DNA of 64,000 nt from Candidatus Cloacimonadota bacterium (GTDB lineage: Bacteria; Muiribacteriota; UBA6191): contig JAGSHD010000001.1 in NCBI GenBank assembly GCA_023954715.1, positions 1 to 64,000 of the forward strand, given 5' to 3'. The position numbers and the translations under genes are program-made. Below, piece after piece: positions 38,644-48,739 of the stretch. Below the pieces are notes generated by a model that ran no database searches, had not been told where the DNA came from, and saw only the letters and a list, made by a program, of their open reading frames with translations. Every line of letters starts with the position of its first letter. The stretch's first letter is position 1.

Positions 38644-38666
38644 AAAGCCTACATCTTGTAGGCTTT
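38644..38666 (+). terminator. Rho-independent terminator
   Basis: AAAGCCTACA-TCT-TGTAGGCTTTTTTT. Confidence 0.85.
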
Positions 38667-38828
38667 TTTTGCAAAACAATTAAATAGAAAATTGTTTAAA
38701 TATTCACAAACAATAAAGGCCAAGTATAAGCTTAAAAAGGGCTACTCGTATAAATGGTGATCCCACTATCTAGAGCAAACAAAAAAATTGAATCAATTAT
38801 ATAACAAACTTTACACCTAAACCCCAGA

Positions 38829-38880
38829 TTTAAGATCATCGTTGTATTTTGAATTTATAGCGTTTGAAGTGTAGTTTACT
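38829..38880. repeat. 52-bp direct repeat, copy 1 (half element)
   Basis: TTTAAGATCATCGTTGTATTTTGAATTTATAGCGTTTGAAGTGTAGTTTACT; 51/52 identical to 39318-39369. Confidence 0.9.
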
Positions 38881-38887
38881 CAACTCT

Positions 38888-39229
38888 TTAAATTAAATTT
38901 AAAATATCTTGGATTGTATTTGCTTTATTCACTAATTCACTAAGTTCATCAAAGTCCCAAGCTGATTCCCAAAAGTCTAAGTCACGATAAATCATCTTTA
39001 AAAAGAAGACTTTGAAGTCATCTAAACTGTGACTGCAACTATAAACAAAATCTAAATCAACCTCAACTTTAGAATCTAAAAAAAACATCCATTGTGGAAT
39101 CCAACCCACTGCCTTAACAGAACCAATTTCCATCAAGTCAAATTGTTGCCCTGAAACATCTATTATCAATCCATCATGGAAGCAGCCATTATCTACAGCA
39201 TAAGCTGTAGTATGATTCAACTCACTCAT
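38888..39229 (-). CDS. Hypothetical protein framed by direct repeats
   Basis: ORF 113 aa, no family recognised. Confidence 0.5.
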   Translation of the reverse strand: MSELNHTTAYAVDNGCFHDGLIIDVSGQQFDLMEIGSVKAVGWIPQWMFFLDSKVEVDLDFVYSCSHSLDDFKVFFLKMIYRDLDFWESAWDFDELSELVNKANTIQDILNLI

Positions 39230-39316
39230 CTGAGAGACTACTATAGAGTATTTTGAACAAACATAAAAACAAGGAAACTGTATAGAGCTTTTAATAAACT
39301 ACCCTCCGAGATCCAG

Positions 39317-39415
39317 GTTTAAGATCATCGGTGTATTTTGAATTTATAGCGTTTGAAGTGTAGTTTACTACTCGAAAAAAGCTAAAAATACAAAAGACAA
39401 TGATGAGACAAACCG
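39317..39415. repeat. 52-bp direct repeat copy 2 within a ~100-bp hairpin element
   Basis: Arms GTATTTT...TAGC...GTAGT and ACTAC...GCTAAAAATAC around a TT loop; related to 11159-11260. Confidence 0.8.
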
Positions 39416-39495
39416 CATAAAAAAGAATGCCGAAACCAAAACGACTCTTGATCTGCCCAACTCGTTAAAATACACGAAGGGCATCAAGACACTCA

Positions 39496-40968
39496 CTAGA
39501 TGTCAGTCTCACACATATACCCCTTCTCACAACTAAACATAGAAGAAATACTAGCATTACCTGTCAAAGAGTTAATGCCATTGAAAGCAGCAACTTTATA
39601 TGCTTCTGCGTAAGTAGGGTAGTTAAACACAGTGTTTACAAAGTAATCGATTGTACCGTTAAGAGTCATCACGGCTTGACCAATATGAATGATCTCAGCT
39701 GCCTGATCTCCGATCACATGGACACCTAAGATTTTTTTGGTTTCTTTGTGGAATAATATTTTTAAAGCACCTGTTTCATCTCCACGCATGGCAGCTTTAG
39801 CTATCTCGCAATAAAGTGAAATACCTTTTGCATAAGGAACACTCTCCGCAATTAGCTCTTCTTCTGTTTTTCCACACATGCTCATAGCTGGTATGGTGTA
39901 TATCCCATAAGGGAAAGAAGTACGATAATCAGTCCAACTTAATCCTAGGGCATGACAAGCCGCGATTCGACCTTGTTCTGCACTTGTTGAAGCTAAAGCT
40001 GGAAAGCCAATAATATCCCCCGCTGCATAAATATTATCGATGTTGGTTTGATAATCATCTGTTACAACAATATTACCACGATCTGTTACTTCGATACCTA
40101 AATTTTCTAGCTTTAGGGCTCTAGTACATGGGGTTCTGCCCATTGTATATAAAACAACCTCATTGATTACGGGATCGTGGTCTTCTAGGTTAACTTGTCC
40201 AAAGCCATCCTCATTAACGAAAACCTCTTCTATATTGTGTCCTAAGACAAATTCAGCGCCGATCTTTTCCATGTAATGCTTGAACAACATTAAAAGCTCT
40301 TTATCCACAAAGCCTAAAAACTCTTCTCGTTGATTGATGATGGTAACTTCGCATCCAAGGGCTAAAAACATACAGGCATACTCTAGCCCAATTACACCAG
40401 CACCCATAATTGTTACACTTTTTGGGATATGATCCAATTTATTTTTTGATGAGAAAAATAGGTTACCATCCAGGATTGTTTGATAATCAAAAGGAATCGT
40501 CTCAGGTCGTCTTGGTAATGATCCAGTAGCTATAACAATTTTATCAGCGGTTACGGTACCGATTACACCATCTTTTTTGGTTGATATCTCCAAGGTGTTT
40601 TTATTAAGAAAGGATGCCTGACCATGAATCACCTCGATATCATTACGACTTAATTGAGAGTTTAAAACCTCTACTTCTTCATCCAAAACATGTTTAATAC
40701 GATAAGTAATATCTTTTAATGATACAGAGTCTCTAGCTTTAAAAGAGTCTCCATAAAATACTTTTTGTAAAGTACCAGTCAAATAGATAATAGCAGATCT
40801 CATAGTTTTAGATGGAATAGTACCTGAGTGTAAACTAACACCACCAACACTTGGGCGTCTCTCAATAATAGCAGATTTAAACCCTGCTTTTGCGGCTTGT
40901 AATGCAGCTTTTTGACCGGCAGGACCGCTTCCAATTGTAATTAAATCAAAATGACCAAAGTTTTTCAT
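39496..40968 (-). CDS. sthA: Soluble (Si-specific) NAD(P)+ transhydrogenase
   Basis: 'TIGSGPAGQKAALQAAKAGFKSAIIERRPSVGGVSLHSGTIPSKT', 'YAAGDIIGFPALASTSAEQGRIAACHALG'. Confidence 0.9.
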   Translation of the reverse strand: MKNFGHFDLITIGSGPAGQKAALQAAKAGFKSAIIERRPSVGGVSLHSGTIPSKTMRSAIIYLTGTLQKVFYGDSFKARDSVSLKDITYRIKHVLDEEVEVLNSQLSRNDIEVIHGQASFLNKNTLEISTKKDGVIGTVTADKIVIATGSLPRRPETIPFDYQTILDGNLFFSSKNKLDHIPKSVTIMGAGVIGLEYACMFLALGCEVTIINQREEFLGFVDKELLMLFKHYMEKIGAEFVLGHNIEEVFVNEDGFGQVNLEDHDPVINEVVLYTMGRTPCTRALKLENLGIEVTDRGNIVVTDDYQTNIDNIYAAGDIIGFPALASTSAEQGRIAACHALGLSWTDYRTSFPYGIYTIPAMSMCGKTEEELIAESVPYAKGISLYCEIAKAAMRGDETGALKILFHKETKKILGVHVIGDQAAEIIHIGQAVMTLNGTIDYFVNTVFNYPTYAEAYKVAAFNGINSLTGNASISSMFSCEKGYMCETDI

Positions 40969-41288
40969 GATTCATCCTAGTGTAGTAAAGATTATCAATT
41001 AATTGCATCTCATTGTAAAAGCTCCAATAATTGTCAATACTGCTTGAAAATTATTGGCTATCTTACAAAATTAAACTTCAATATCACTTGCAATTGAAAA
41101 TTATAGATAGTTTACTATGTGCAAATACTTGATAATTTAACTTATTTTTTATAAGCAAATTATAATCATAGGATACAAAAAAAACGTCTTAAAATAAAGG
41201 CATTTTTTCTATGTGTATTGGTTTACAGTATTGTCAAAATAACAACAAATTCTAAACTTTTATAAATTTAATTAATGGAGTAAACACC

Positions 41289-41933
41289 ATGGCTGAAATG
41301 AATACCCTAAATATACAACATCTAGAAAACTATTCAAAAAATCATACCAAAGAAATATTACCTATCCTTGAGGAGTTAAGTGAATACACTAACGAAAATA
41401 CCTACTTACCTCAAATGATGGTTGGTAAACTAGAAGGTAAGTTTTTACAGTTAATATGTTGTCTAACAGGAGCAAAAACTATAGTAGAAATTGGTACTTT
41501 TACAGGGTACTCTAGTTTATGTATAGCCTCTAGTCTCTCAGCAAAAAGTCATTTATACACAATGGACTGCAACAAAAAGACTTCTCAGATTGCTTATGAT
41601 TTTGCTCAAAAAGCTAAACTAGACTCTAAGATTACTTTCATGGTTGGTAAGGCTTCTGAAATGTTTGAGGACTTTAATAAAACTGTTGATTTAGTATTTA
41701 TAGATGCAGATAAAACAAGCTATGATACATACTATGAAATTGCCTTGAAAAAACTAAAACCAGGTGGATTTATCTTACTTGACAATATGCTATGGAGTGG
41801 GGAAGTAATTGATCCTAAATCCGAGGATGCAATTGCTCTGGATAACTTAAATAAAAAGATTTTAAAAGATGAAAGAGTTGAAAACTTTTTACTACCGTTG
41901 AGAGACGGAATTCAAATCGTACAAAAGCTATAG
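41289..41933 (+). CDS. SAM-dependent O-methyltransferase
   Basis: 'IVEIGTFTGYSSLCIASSL', 'DLVFIDADKTSYDTYYE', 'GGFILLDNMLWSGEV'. Confidence 0.92.
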   Translation: MAEMNTLNIQHLENYSKNHTKEILPILEELSEYTNENTYLPQMMVGKLEGKFLQLICCLTGAKTIVEIGTFTGYSSLCIASSLSAKSHLYTMDCNKKTSQIAYDFAQKAKLDSKITFMVGKASEMFEDFNKTVDLVFIDADKTSYDTYYEIALKKLKPGGFILLDNMLWSGEVIDPKSEDAIALDNLNKKILKDERVENFLLPLRDGIQIVQKL

Positions 41934-42377
41934 CTTCATTTGCATAAGAAAAGCTACTCCATCGGGAGTAGCTATTTCGTTAACTGGGTGAAAACCCACT
42001 TTTTCGAAACATGTGATAGCACGCTGATTACTAGGCTTAGGATCACAAATCACTGATCTTACATTTAAAGGTTTTAGTTTAGAACTTATGAACTCCTTTA
42101 ATAGCAAACTACCATGCCCTTGAGCTAATAACTCTATATTGGCAATATAAAGATCTAAACCAATTACATCATCGCCATATCCGGTCCACCAACCATTATC
42201 TACTTTACTAGCCCAATAGTATTGAATAAATGCAAAAGGCTTGTTTTGATAATTTACCAAAAATTGCTCCGACTCATTTAACTCTAAAGACCTTTTAAAG
42301 TTTTGAAAGAAATCATCCCACTTATCGACTTCACCCCAATATTCTTGTACGTGAGGCAACTGACGCCAACCATACAC
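41928..42377 (-). CDS. GNAT N-acetyltransferase (AAC(6')-like)
   Basis: 'WGEVDKWDDFFQNFKRSL...IGLDLYIANIELLAQGHGSLLLKEFI...PSNQRAITCFEKVGF'. Confidence 0.82.
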   Translation of the reverse strand: MYGWRQLPHVQEYWGEVDKWDDFFQNFKRSLELNESEQFLVNYQNKPFAFIQYYWASKVDNGWWTGYGDDVIGLDLYIANIELLAQGHGSLLLKEFISSKLKPLNVRSVICDPKPSNQRAITCFEKVGFHPVNEIATPDGVAFLMQMKL

Positions 42378-42421
42378 TATAGTGGCATGATTTAAGAAAA
42401 GAGGAGTAAAGCTATAGGTTT

Positions 42422-43003
42422 TTATAGACAGCCAACTAGTTTTAAAAACTCGGCTCGAGTAGCTGTATTGGTACGAAATTCACCTAATAACTTTGATGTA
42501 ATCATCTCAGAATCTTGCTTATTTACACCCCGAGAACACATACAAAAATGTCTAGCTTTAATAACCACTCCTACACCGGCTGGCTCTAATGCTTCAAATA
42601 AAGTATCTGCAATTTGACTGGTTAGTTTTTCTTGAATTTGAAGACGTTTTGCAAACACATCAACTAATCTAGCCAGTTTTGATAGTCCAACTACTTTAGA
42701 GTTTGGATTGGGTAAGTAAGCCACATGAGCATAACCAGTAAAAGGGGCCATATGATGTTCACAGGTTGAATAGAATTCGATATTTCTACAAACAATCATA
42801 GAGTCTACCTGATAATCCTCTTGAACAAACTGTGTATTTAGGACTGCTAACGGGTCTTGCTTATATCCAGCAAAATATTCGCCGTAAGCTTTTAGTACCC
42901 GTTTTGGTGTATCGAGTAACCCTGGTCGCTCAGGATCATCACCTACTATGGATAACAACTTCTTTATCAATGCTTCGTTTTCATCATTTACTAAATGAGA
43001 CAT
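42422..43003 (-). CDS. folE: GTP cyclohydrolase I
   Basis: 'DPERPGLLDTPKRVLKAYGEYFAGY', 'FYSTCEHHMAPFTGYAHVAYLPN', 'RHFCMCSRGVNKQDSEM'. Confidence 0.95.
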   Translation of the reverse strand: MSHLVNDENEALIKKLLSIVGDDPERPGLLDTPKRVLKAYGEYFAGYKQDPLAVLNTQFVQEDYQVDSMIVCRNIEFYSTCEHHMAPFTGYAHVAYLPNPNSKVVGLSKLARLVDVFAKRLQIQEKLTSQIADTLFEALEPAGVGVVIKARHFCMCSRGVNKQDSEMITSKLLGEFRTNTATRAEFLKLVGCL

Positions 43004-43007
43004 TTAT

Positions 43008-43310
43008 TTACTTCTTTTGTTTTGCGCAATCTTTAGGTACTGCTTGATGATCGGATAGATGTAATGATTTATTTTTTTTATAGTGGGGCATATCATTTAT
43101 TTCCCACAAGGCCTTTTTGTCTTTTCTAGATAGTTTAGGTATCTCTGTTGCTAGAGTAGAACCACAACTACAGTTTCGTAGCTCTAGATCGTTATCCTTA
43201 TATTTACCCGTGCGCAAAATACCTACAAAGCTTGTTTGACTTTGATAGATTTCGGAATTTGGGTAACTATTATTGCACATTGTGCACTCTTTATAAGTAG
43301 ACATAGGCAA
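43008..43310 (-). CDS. Small zinc-ribbon-like protein
   Basis: 'CTMCNNSYPNSEIYQ...LRNCSCGSTLA' cysteine pairs. Confidence 0.55.
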   Translation of the reverse strand: MPMSTYKECTMCNNSYPNSEIYQSQTSFVGILRTGKYKDNDLELRNCSCGSTLATEIPKLSRKDKKALWEINDMPHYKKNKSLHLSDHQAVPKDCAKQKK

Positions 43311-43643
43311 AGATTACAATATAAACAAATCTAAATCAATTGATGATGCCAAAAAAGTTTATCCAATGATAATGAAGTTATTTACTACAAAAAGGTAGAC
43401 AATAGTTATTAATAGCAACAAAATACTGTTGTCTAATAACTCACAGGTCTTGATTCATAGCCTATTTCAAGGTAAATTGTGTGCTTTTAAAGTATCGAAA
43501 AGTAGTTTTAATGATTTTACGCTAATTGCCCAATGCTATAAAAGGCAACATAGGGTGATATCTTCGACAACAGCACATAAAGCTTTTAAATTGCTTTAAC
43601 AGAGCAACAACAAAAGTCTCTAGACAATGTAAAGGGCCTACAT

Positions 43644-45770
43644 ATGACTCAACATAATATATCTGACTGGGAACAACTTTGTAAAAAAGAATTAAAAGGT
43701 AAAACTTCTCAAGATATAGCTTGGTCCACACCAGAAGGCTTTCAAATGAAAGTTTTTTATACCAAAGATGATTTAGATCAACTTGAAAATACGGATACTA
43801 TTGCTGGGATTTTTCCTTTTGTACGGGGGCCACGCGCTACTATGTACGCAAATCGTCCTTGGACTATCAGACAATATGCTGGATTTTCTACAGCCGAAGA
43901 ATCCAACGCTTTTTATAAAAAAAACCTTAAGATGGGACAAAAGGGCTTAAGTGTTGCCTTTGATTTAGCTACTCACCGAGGTTATGACTCGGATCATGAA
44001 AGAGTAGTAGGAGATGTAGGTAAAGCAGGAGTAGCTATAGATAGCGTTGAGGATATGAAAATTTTATTTAATGAGATTCCATTAGATAAAATGAGTGTAT
44101 CAATGACCATGAATGGTGCCGTTTTACCTATATTAGCTGCATATATTGTTGCTGCAAAAGAGCAGGGTGTATCCCAAGACAAACTCATGGGAACAATTCA
44201 AAATGATATTTTAAAGGAGTTTATGGTTAGAAATACCTATATATACCCTCCAAAAATGTCCATGAGAATTATCGCAGATATTATCGAGTATACATCTCAA
44301 AATATGCCTAAGTATAACTCTATTTCTATATCTGGTTATCACATGCAAGAAGCAGGAGCTGATGCTGTCCACGAGCTTGCCTTTACTATTGCTGATGGAT
44401 TAGAGTATTGCGAATGCGCTATTGATAAGGGGCTAAACATTGACTCTTTTGCACCTCGTTTGTCATTCTTTTTTGCCATCGGTATGAATTTTTACATGGA
44501 GATAGCTAAATTAAGAGCTGCACGATTATTATGGGCTGAGTCTTTAGAGCAATTTGAACCAAAAGATCCCAAGTCCTCTATGCTACGCACCCACTGTCAA
44601 ACTAGTGGTTGGTCACTTACAGAGCAAGACCCTTATAACAATTTGATTCGAACAACCATAGAAGCCATGGCTGCTGTGATGGGTGGAACCCAATCTCTAC
44701 ACACAAACGCTATGGATGAGGCTATTGCCTTACCTTCTGAAAACTCAGCAAGATGGGCTCGTAACACACAATTGATAATTCAAGAAGAAACAAATATCTG
44801 TAAAATCGTTGATCCATTTGGTGGCTCTTACTTTATGGAGTCACTAACCCACTCCTTAGCAGATGAAGCTCGAAAGATTTTAAAAGAAGTTAAGGACATG
44901 GGTGGAATGTCAAAAGCGATTGAGCAAGGATACCCTAAATTAAAAATCGAAGAATGCGCAGCTAAAAAACAAGCCCGTATTGATAAGGGTGATGATGTGA
45001 TCGTCGGAGTCAACAAGTATCAGCTTGATCAAGAGGACGAGCTAGAAGTACTTAATGTTGATAATAAAGTTGTTTTAGAAAATCAAGTAAAACGACTAAC
45101 AAAGCTAAAAAAAGATCGTGACGATACCAAGGTTAAAGCTTGTTTAGATAAAATTGTTGAAGCTGCTAAAAGTGGTGAACAAAATCTTCTCGCCCTAAGT
45201 ATTGATGCCATGGAGGCTCGCTGTACTTTAGGAGAGGTTAGTGATGCCATCGCTAGTGTTTCTAGTAGATATGAAGCTAGTAGCTCTTTGGTATCCGGTG
45301 TTTATGGTTCTCATTTTCAAGATGACCAAGAGTACATAGAGTTTTCTCAAAAAATTAAGGCTTTCCATACAAAACATGGACGAAACCCTCGGCTCTATGT
45401 GGCAAAAATGGGACAAGATGGGCATGATAGAGGAGCTCGAATCATCGCTTCTGCCTTTGCTGATATTGGATTTGATGTGGATGTAGGACCATTGTTTCAA
45501 ACTCCCCAAGAAGTTGCTAGAGCGGCCATGGAAAGTGATGTTCATGCCATTGGAGTTTCATCTTTGGCAGGAGGTCACAATACATTGGTACCAAGCTTGA
45601 TAGCAGAGTTAAAAAAATTGGACTGTGAAGATATTCAAGTATTTTGTGGCGGTGTCATCCCAAAACAAGATTATCAACAACTCTATGATGATGGAGTCTT
45701 TGGTATTTTTGGTCCTGGTACACCAATTTTGCAGTCTGCCGCATCTATTTTAAAGCAGTTGGATAAATAA
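43644..45770 (+). CDS. Methylmalonyl-CoA mutase, large subunit
   Basis: '[28 protein letters not shown]', '[36 protein letters not shown]' B12 site. Confidence 0.95.
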   Translation: MTQHNISDWEQLCKKELKGKTSQDIAWSTPEGFQMKVFYTKDDLDQLENTDTIAGIFPFVRGPRATMYANRPWTIRQYAGFSTAEESNAFYKKNLKMGQKGLSVAFDLATHRGYDSDHERVVGDVGKAGVAIDSVEDMKILFNEIPLDKMSVSMTMNGAVLPILAAYIVAAKEQGVSQDKLMGTIQNDILKEFMVRNTYIYPPKMSMRIIADIIEYTSQNMPKYNSISISGYHMQEAGADAVHELAFTIADGLEYCECAIDKGLNIDSFAPRLSFFFAIGMNFYMEIAKLRAARLLWAESLEQFEPKDPKSSMLRTHCQTSGWSLTEQDPYNNLIRTTIEAMAAVMGGTQSLHTNAMDEAIALPSENSARWARNTQLIIQEETNICKIVDPFGGSYFMESLTHSLADEARKILKEVKDMGGMSKAIEQGYPKLKIEECAAKKQARIDKGDDVIVGVNKYQLDQEDELEVLNVDNKVVLENQVKRLTKLKKDRDDTKVKACLDKIVEAAKSGEQNLLALSIDAMEARCTLGEVSDAIASVSSRYEASSSLVSGVYGSHFQDDQEYIEFSQKIKAFHTKHGRNPRLYVAKMGQDGHDRGARIIASAFADIGFDVDVGPLFQTPQEVARAAMESDVHAIGVSSLAGGHNTLVPSLIAELKKLDCEDIQVFCGGVIPKQDYQQLYDDGVFGIFGPGTPILQSAASILKQLDK

Positions 45771-46804
45771 TGGCTCTGCATAACTTTTCTCTTAAGCTAA
45801 GTAAAGAGTTGTTTCGCCTCATGGGTGGACTAGATCTAATCAGCAGCCAAAAAGTGAGTGTAAAAAAAGAGGTCTCACAAGCCAAAAACTTTTTAAGTAC
45901 TGTTGAAGAAAACTTTGAAAAACAAGTAGAGCAAGCTTTTACACATAGTAAAGCTAGTATCGACGACTTTAAGCACGCAGCAAAATCACTAAATTTTTCA
46001 TCCTTTGACGACAATGTGAATAAACTTCAAGAAGCAATTGATGATGGACAAGATCGCCTACAATCCTTAAATAAAAATGAGGATTTTTTTAGTGATGTCA
46101 CCTATCCAGCCATTGACTCTGTATTATTTAAGTCTTTTTGGAAAGATAACAACTTTGAGCTATATCCTGAGTATCAACTCGAACTACAACGCCTCGAAAG
46201 CTCAAAGGTAGACTTTTACGCCATTAGCTCTAACAAAAAATCAGCGTACTTTGTCTTAATGGAGCTAAACCGTGATGCACCAGAGTCTAACGTGTTAAAA
46301 CTCTGTTATTACCTTAAAAACTCAAAACAGTTTTGGTCCTATGAAAATATTCATATAATACAAGTCTTTTCACCAAAATATCTTGTAGAAAGAAAGGGTA
46401 AGTCTCTTGCCTTAGCCCGTCAAATGTCAGCATTTTTAGGGGATGAGTTTTCTGGCAATTATGCCTTTGGCGAACAAAAACTTAAGCTACGTTATTTTAG
46501 TACAGTTTTTGCCAAAGAGATGTATGAAATCTACTCTATCTTCTGGAAACTAATGGCTGATGCTGAACAAAACGAAGAAGCTCGCTTTGAAAAACTTTGT
46601 AATAATCTTCCACGAAATCCCAAATTTCTACAAGTTTGTAAAAAATATGTGGATCGATGCAAAGCCAAAAACCTTAAAATAAATCCAAGTATTAGCAATC
46701 TTGTAAATGAGAGTGGTACAGCTGATGATGTAAAAGATATTTTAGCATCATGGTGTTTAGATATCGGGACTTTTATTGAAAAGATAGTACAGAAGTCTGT
46801 ATAA
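45770..46804 (+). CDS. Hypothetical protein abutting/overlapping the mutase stop
   Basis: TAATGG junction; 344-aa ORF, no family recognised. Confidence 0.65.
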   Translation: MALHNFSLKLSKELFRLMGGLDLISSQKVSVKKEVSQAKNFLSTVEENFEKQVEQAFTHSKASIDDFKHAAKSLNFSSFDDNVNKLQEAIDDGQDRLQSLNKNEDFFSDVTYPAIDSVLFKSFWKDNNFELYPEYQLELQRLESSKVDFYAISSNKKSAYFVLMELNRDAPESNVLKLCYYLKNSKQFWSYENIHIIQVFSPKYLVERKGKSLALARQMSAFLGDEFSGNYAFGEQKLKLRYFSTVFAKEMYEIYSIFWKLMADAEQNEEARFEKLCNNLPRNPKFLQVCKKYVDRCKAKNLKINPSISNLVNESGTADDVKDILASWCLDIGTFIEKIVQKSV

Positions 46805-46811
46805 AGAAAAG

Positions 46812-46885
46812 CGGACCTGACGAGACTCGAACTCGCGACACCCTGCGTGACAGGCAGGTACTCTAACCAACTGAGCTACAGGTCC
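46812..46885 (-). tRNA. tRNA-Asp (GTC)
   Basis: GGACCTGTAGCTCAGTTGGTTAGAGTACCTGCCTGTCACGCAGGGTGTCGCGAGTTCGAGTCTCGTCAGGTCCG; CCA not encoded. Confidence 0.95.
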
Positions 46886-46917
46886 ATGTCATTATATTAA
46901 CACAGATTTTTCAAAAG

Positions 46918-47409
46918 TCAAAATTTTCTTTTTGGAGTAACTAAGATAAATAATTTATCTTTCATTAGCATCATACGTAAATCGGTATTTCGATCTTGCT
47001 TACACTCAAACTTCTCAAATTTAGGGTGGGACTTTTGCTCTCCTGGCCCATATTGGCTTTGAAAAAACTTTATCATTTGTTTATAGGCTTGCTTTGATGA
47101 CTTACCAATATATTTCATGGAGTAAGCTACAACATATCCACCATTCAAACTAAAGCTGAGTGTGAAATCATGCTGGTTTAACTTATATGGTGTTCGTAAC
47201 TGTGTACTACTCTTGTTATCTTTCAGTTTAAATTTTTTAAGCACTTGGCTCTTTGTCATCTTCCAGCTAACAACGGGTAGGGTATCAACTGCCTTTAAAT
47301 AATTAAAGGTGAACAAAAATAACAAACAAAAACTAACTTTTTTTAGACACATAAGATTCCGAGGGGTAACTGACCCTCTAGACTTAATATACCATAGCAA
47401 ATATCCCAA
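46918..47409 (-). CDS. Hypothetical exported protein
   Basis: Probable internal start MCLKKVSFCLLFLFTFNYLKA (signal peptide). Confidence 0.5.
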   Translation of the reverse strand: MGYLLWYIKSRGSVTPRNLMCLKKVSFCLLFLFTFNYLKAVDTLPVVSWKMTKSQVLKKFKLKDNKSSTQLRTPYKLNQHDFTLSFSLNGGYVVAYSMKYIGKSSKQAYKQMIKFFQSQYGPGEQKSHPKFEKFECKQDRNTDLRMMLMKDKLFILVTPKRKF

Positions 47410-47633
47410 TACAATGGAGTTTCTGTCTATCTAGCTCATCCAACTACCAATAAATTAATTAAGTGTTTTAGTATATATGCAGTTCTGTAACTTTTAGTAA
47501 AGTTTATCAAACAAGATTACATTAGAGTCTAAAGTTCTAAATATTGTAATCCTTAATTTCGATAGGTTTTATATAAGTTCAAAATCATGTTTTATCATAA
47601 CATGCAAAATATGATTACTACCAAGGGGTCAAC

Positions 47634-47843
47634 ATGGATGAATACACAGCATATTTATATATTAAAGCAAATCACGATTGGATTGTGACTAAAATACCGC
47701 AGGGATACTTAATCGAATTCAATGAAAAGGATTATTTTGCTCATACATTAGAACAAGCTGTCAAGCAGTTAATTGAAGATTGTGATCAAAAAGGACAAGC
47801 GTATCACTCTATTACTTCTTTGATTGATAATAACGTATACTAA
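47634..47843 (+). CDS. Small hypothetical protein upstream of fructosamine kinase
   Basis: 69-aa ORF abutting the next start. Confidence 0.5.
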   Translation: MDEYTAYLYIKANHDWIVTKIPQGYLIEFNEKDYFAHTLEQAVKQLIEDCDQKGQAYHSITSLIDNNVY

Positions 47844-48739
47844 TGAAGTTTAATCTTAACAATATGGGTTGGTTAGCTACTGATTTAGGGCAAAACCTCA
47901 ATGGCTACCAGTTAATGTCGGATTCTCATACAGGTGCTGTCTATCTTATAGACTATGGTCATGGGCAAAAAGTTGTTTGTAAACATGACTACAAATTTCA
48001 ACCAACCAAGAATAAAGAAGGTAATGTAAATACTTCCTCACTTGTTAGTTCAGAAGCACACTCCTTGTTATATTTAAAAAAAAATACAATTTTAGCCGTG
48101 CCCCATGTTATTTCAACTCATTCATCATATTTAATCTTAAACCATATTGAACAAAAGAAATTAAACAAGCGTTCAGAGTTAGCTGCCTACGATATCTCCA
48201 ATTTACACTCTCAGAGCCACAGTAATTTTGGATTTGAACAAAATAATTATATAGCAGGCATATCACAAAACAATGAATGGAATAGCTCATGGGTAGACTT
48301 CTACGCTACTCAACGACTAGCTCCCATTGCAAAACATCTGCAAAACAAGCAAATCATTGGTAAACGCTTTTTAGATCGGATTCATCTATTATGTGAAAAA
48401 TTGGATGATTATATTCCAAACAAACCAAAACCATCCTTGTTACATGGAGATTTATGGGCTGGAAACATATTATCTTCATCAGAAGAAAAACTTGTTTACA
48501 TTGATCCTGCTCCATATTATGGACATTTTGAAATGGAGATAGCATTTTTACTAATGTTTCAAACTTTTAATCAAGACTTTTATTCTATCTATAACAGTTT
48601 CTTTAGATTAGACAATGATTTCTATAATACTAGAGTGTCCCTCTATCAAATGTACCCACAGATGGTTCATGCATATTTATATGATGACGCATCGTACCTA
48701 CATCCAATTCACAAAACTTTAGAGAAACTAGGCTTTTAA
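47843..48739 (+). CDS. Fructosamine kinase family protein
   Basis: 'FGFEQNNYIAGISQNNEWNSSWVDFYATQRLAP', 'PSLLHGDLWAGNIL', 'VYIDPAPYYGHFEMEIAF'. Confidence 0.9.
   Translation: MKFNLNNMGWLATDLGQNLNGYQLMSDSHTGAVYLIDYGHGQKVVCKHDYKFQPTKNKEGNVNTSSLVSSEAHSLLYLKKNTILAVPHVISTHSSYLILNHIEQKKLNKRSELAAYDISNLHSQSHSNFGFEQNNYIAGISQNNEWNSSWVDFYATQRLAPIAKHLQNKQIIGKRFLDRIHLLCEKLDDYIPNKPKPSLLHGDLWAGNILSSSEEKLVYIDPAPYYGHFEMEIAFLLMFQTFNQDFYSIYNSFFRLDNDFYNTRVSLYQMYPQMVHAYLYDDASYLHPIHKTLEKLGF

Noticed and set aside
45228-45545. 105-aa ORF antisense to the mutase, and others at 43994-44188, 44828-45016 and 45745-46014
   Set aside because: Shadows of strongly supported CDSs.
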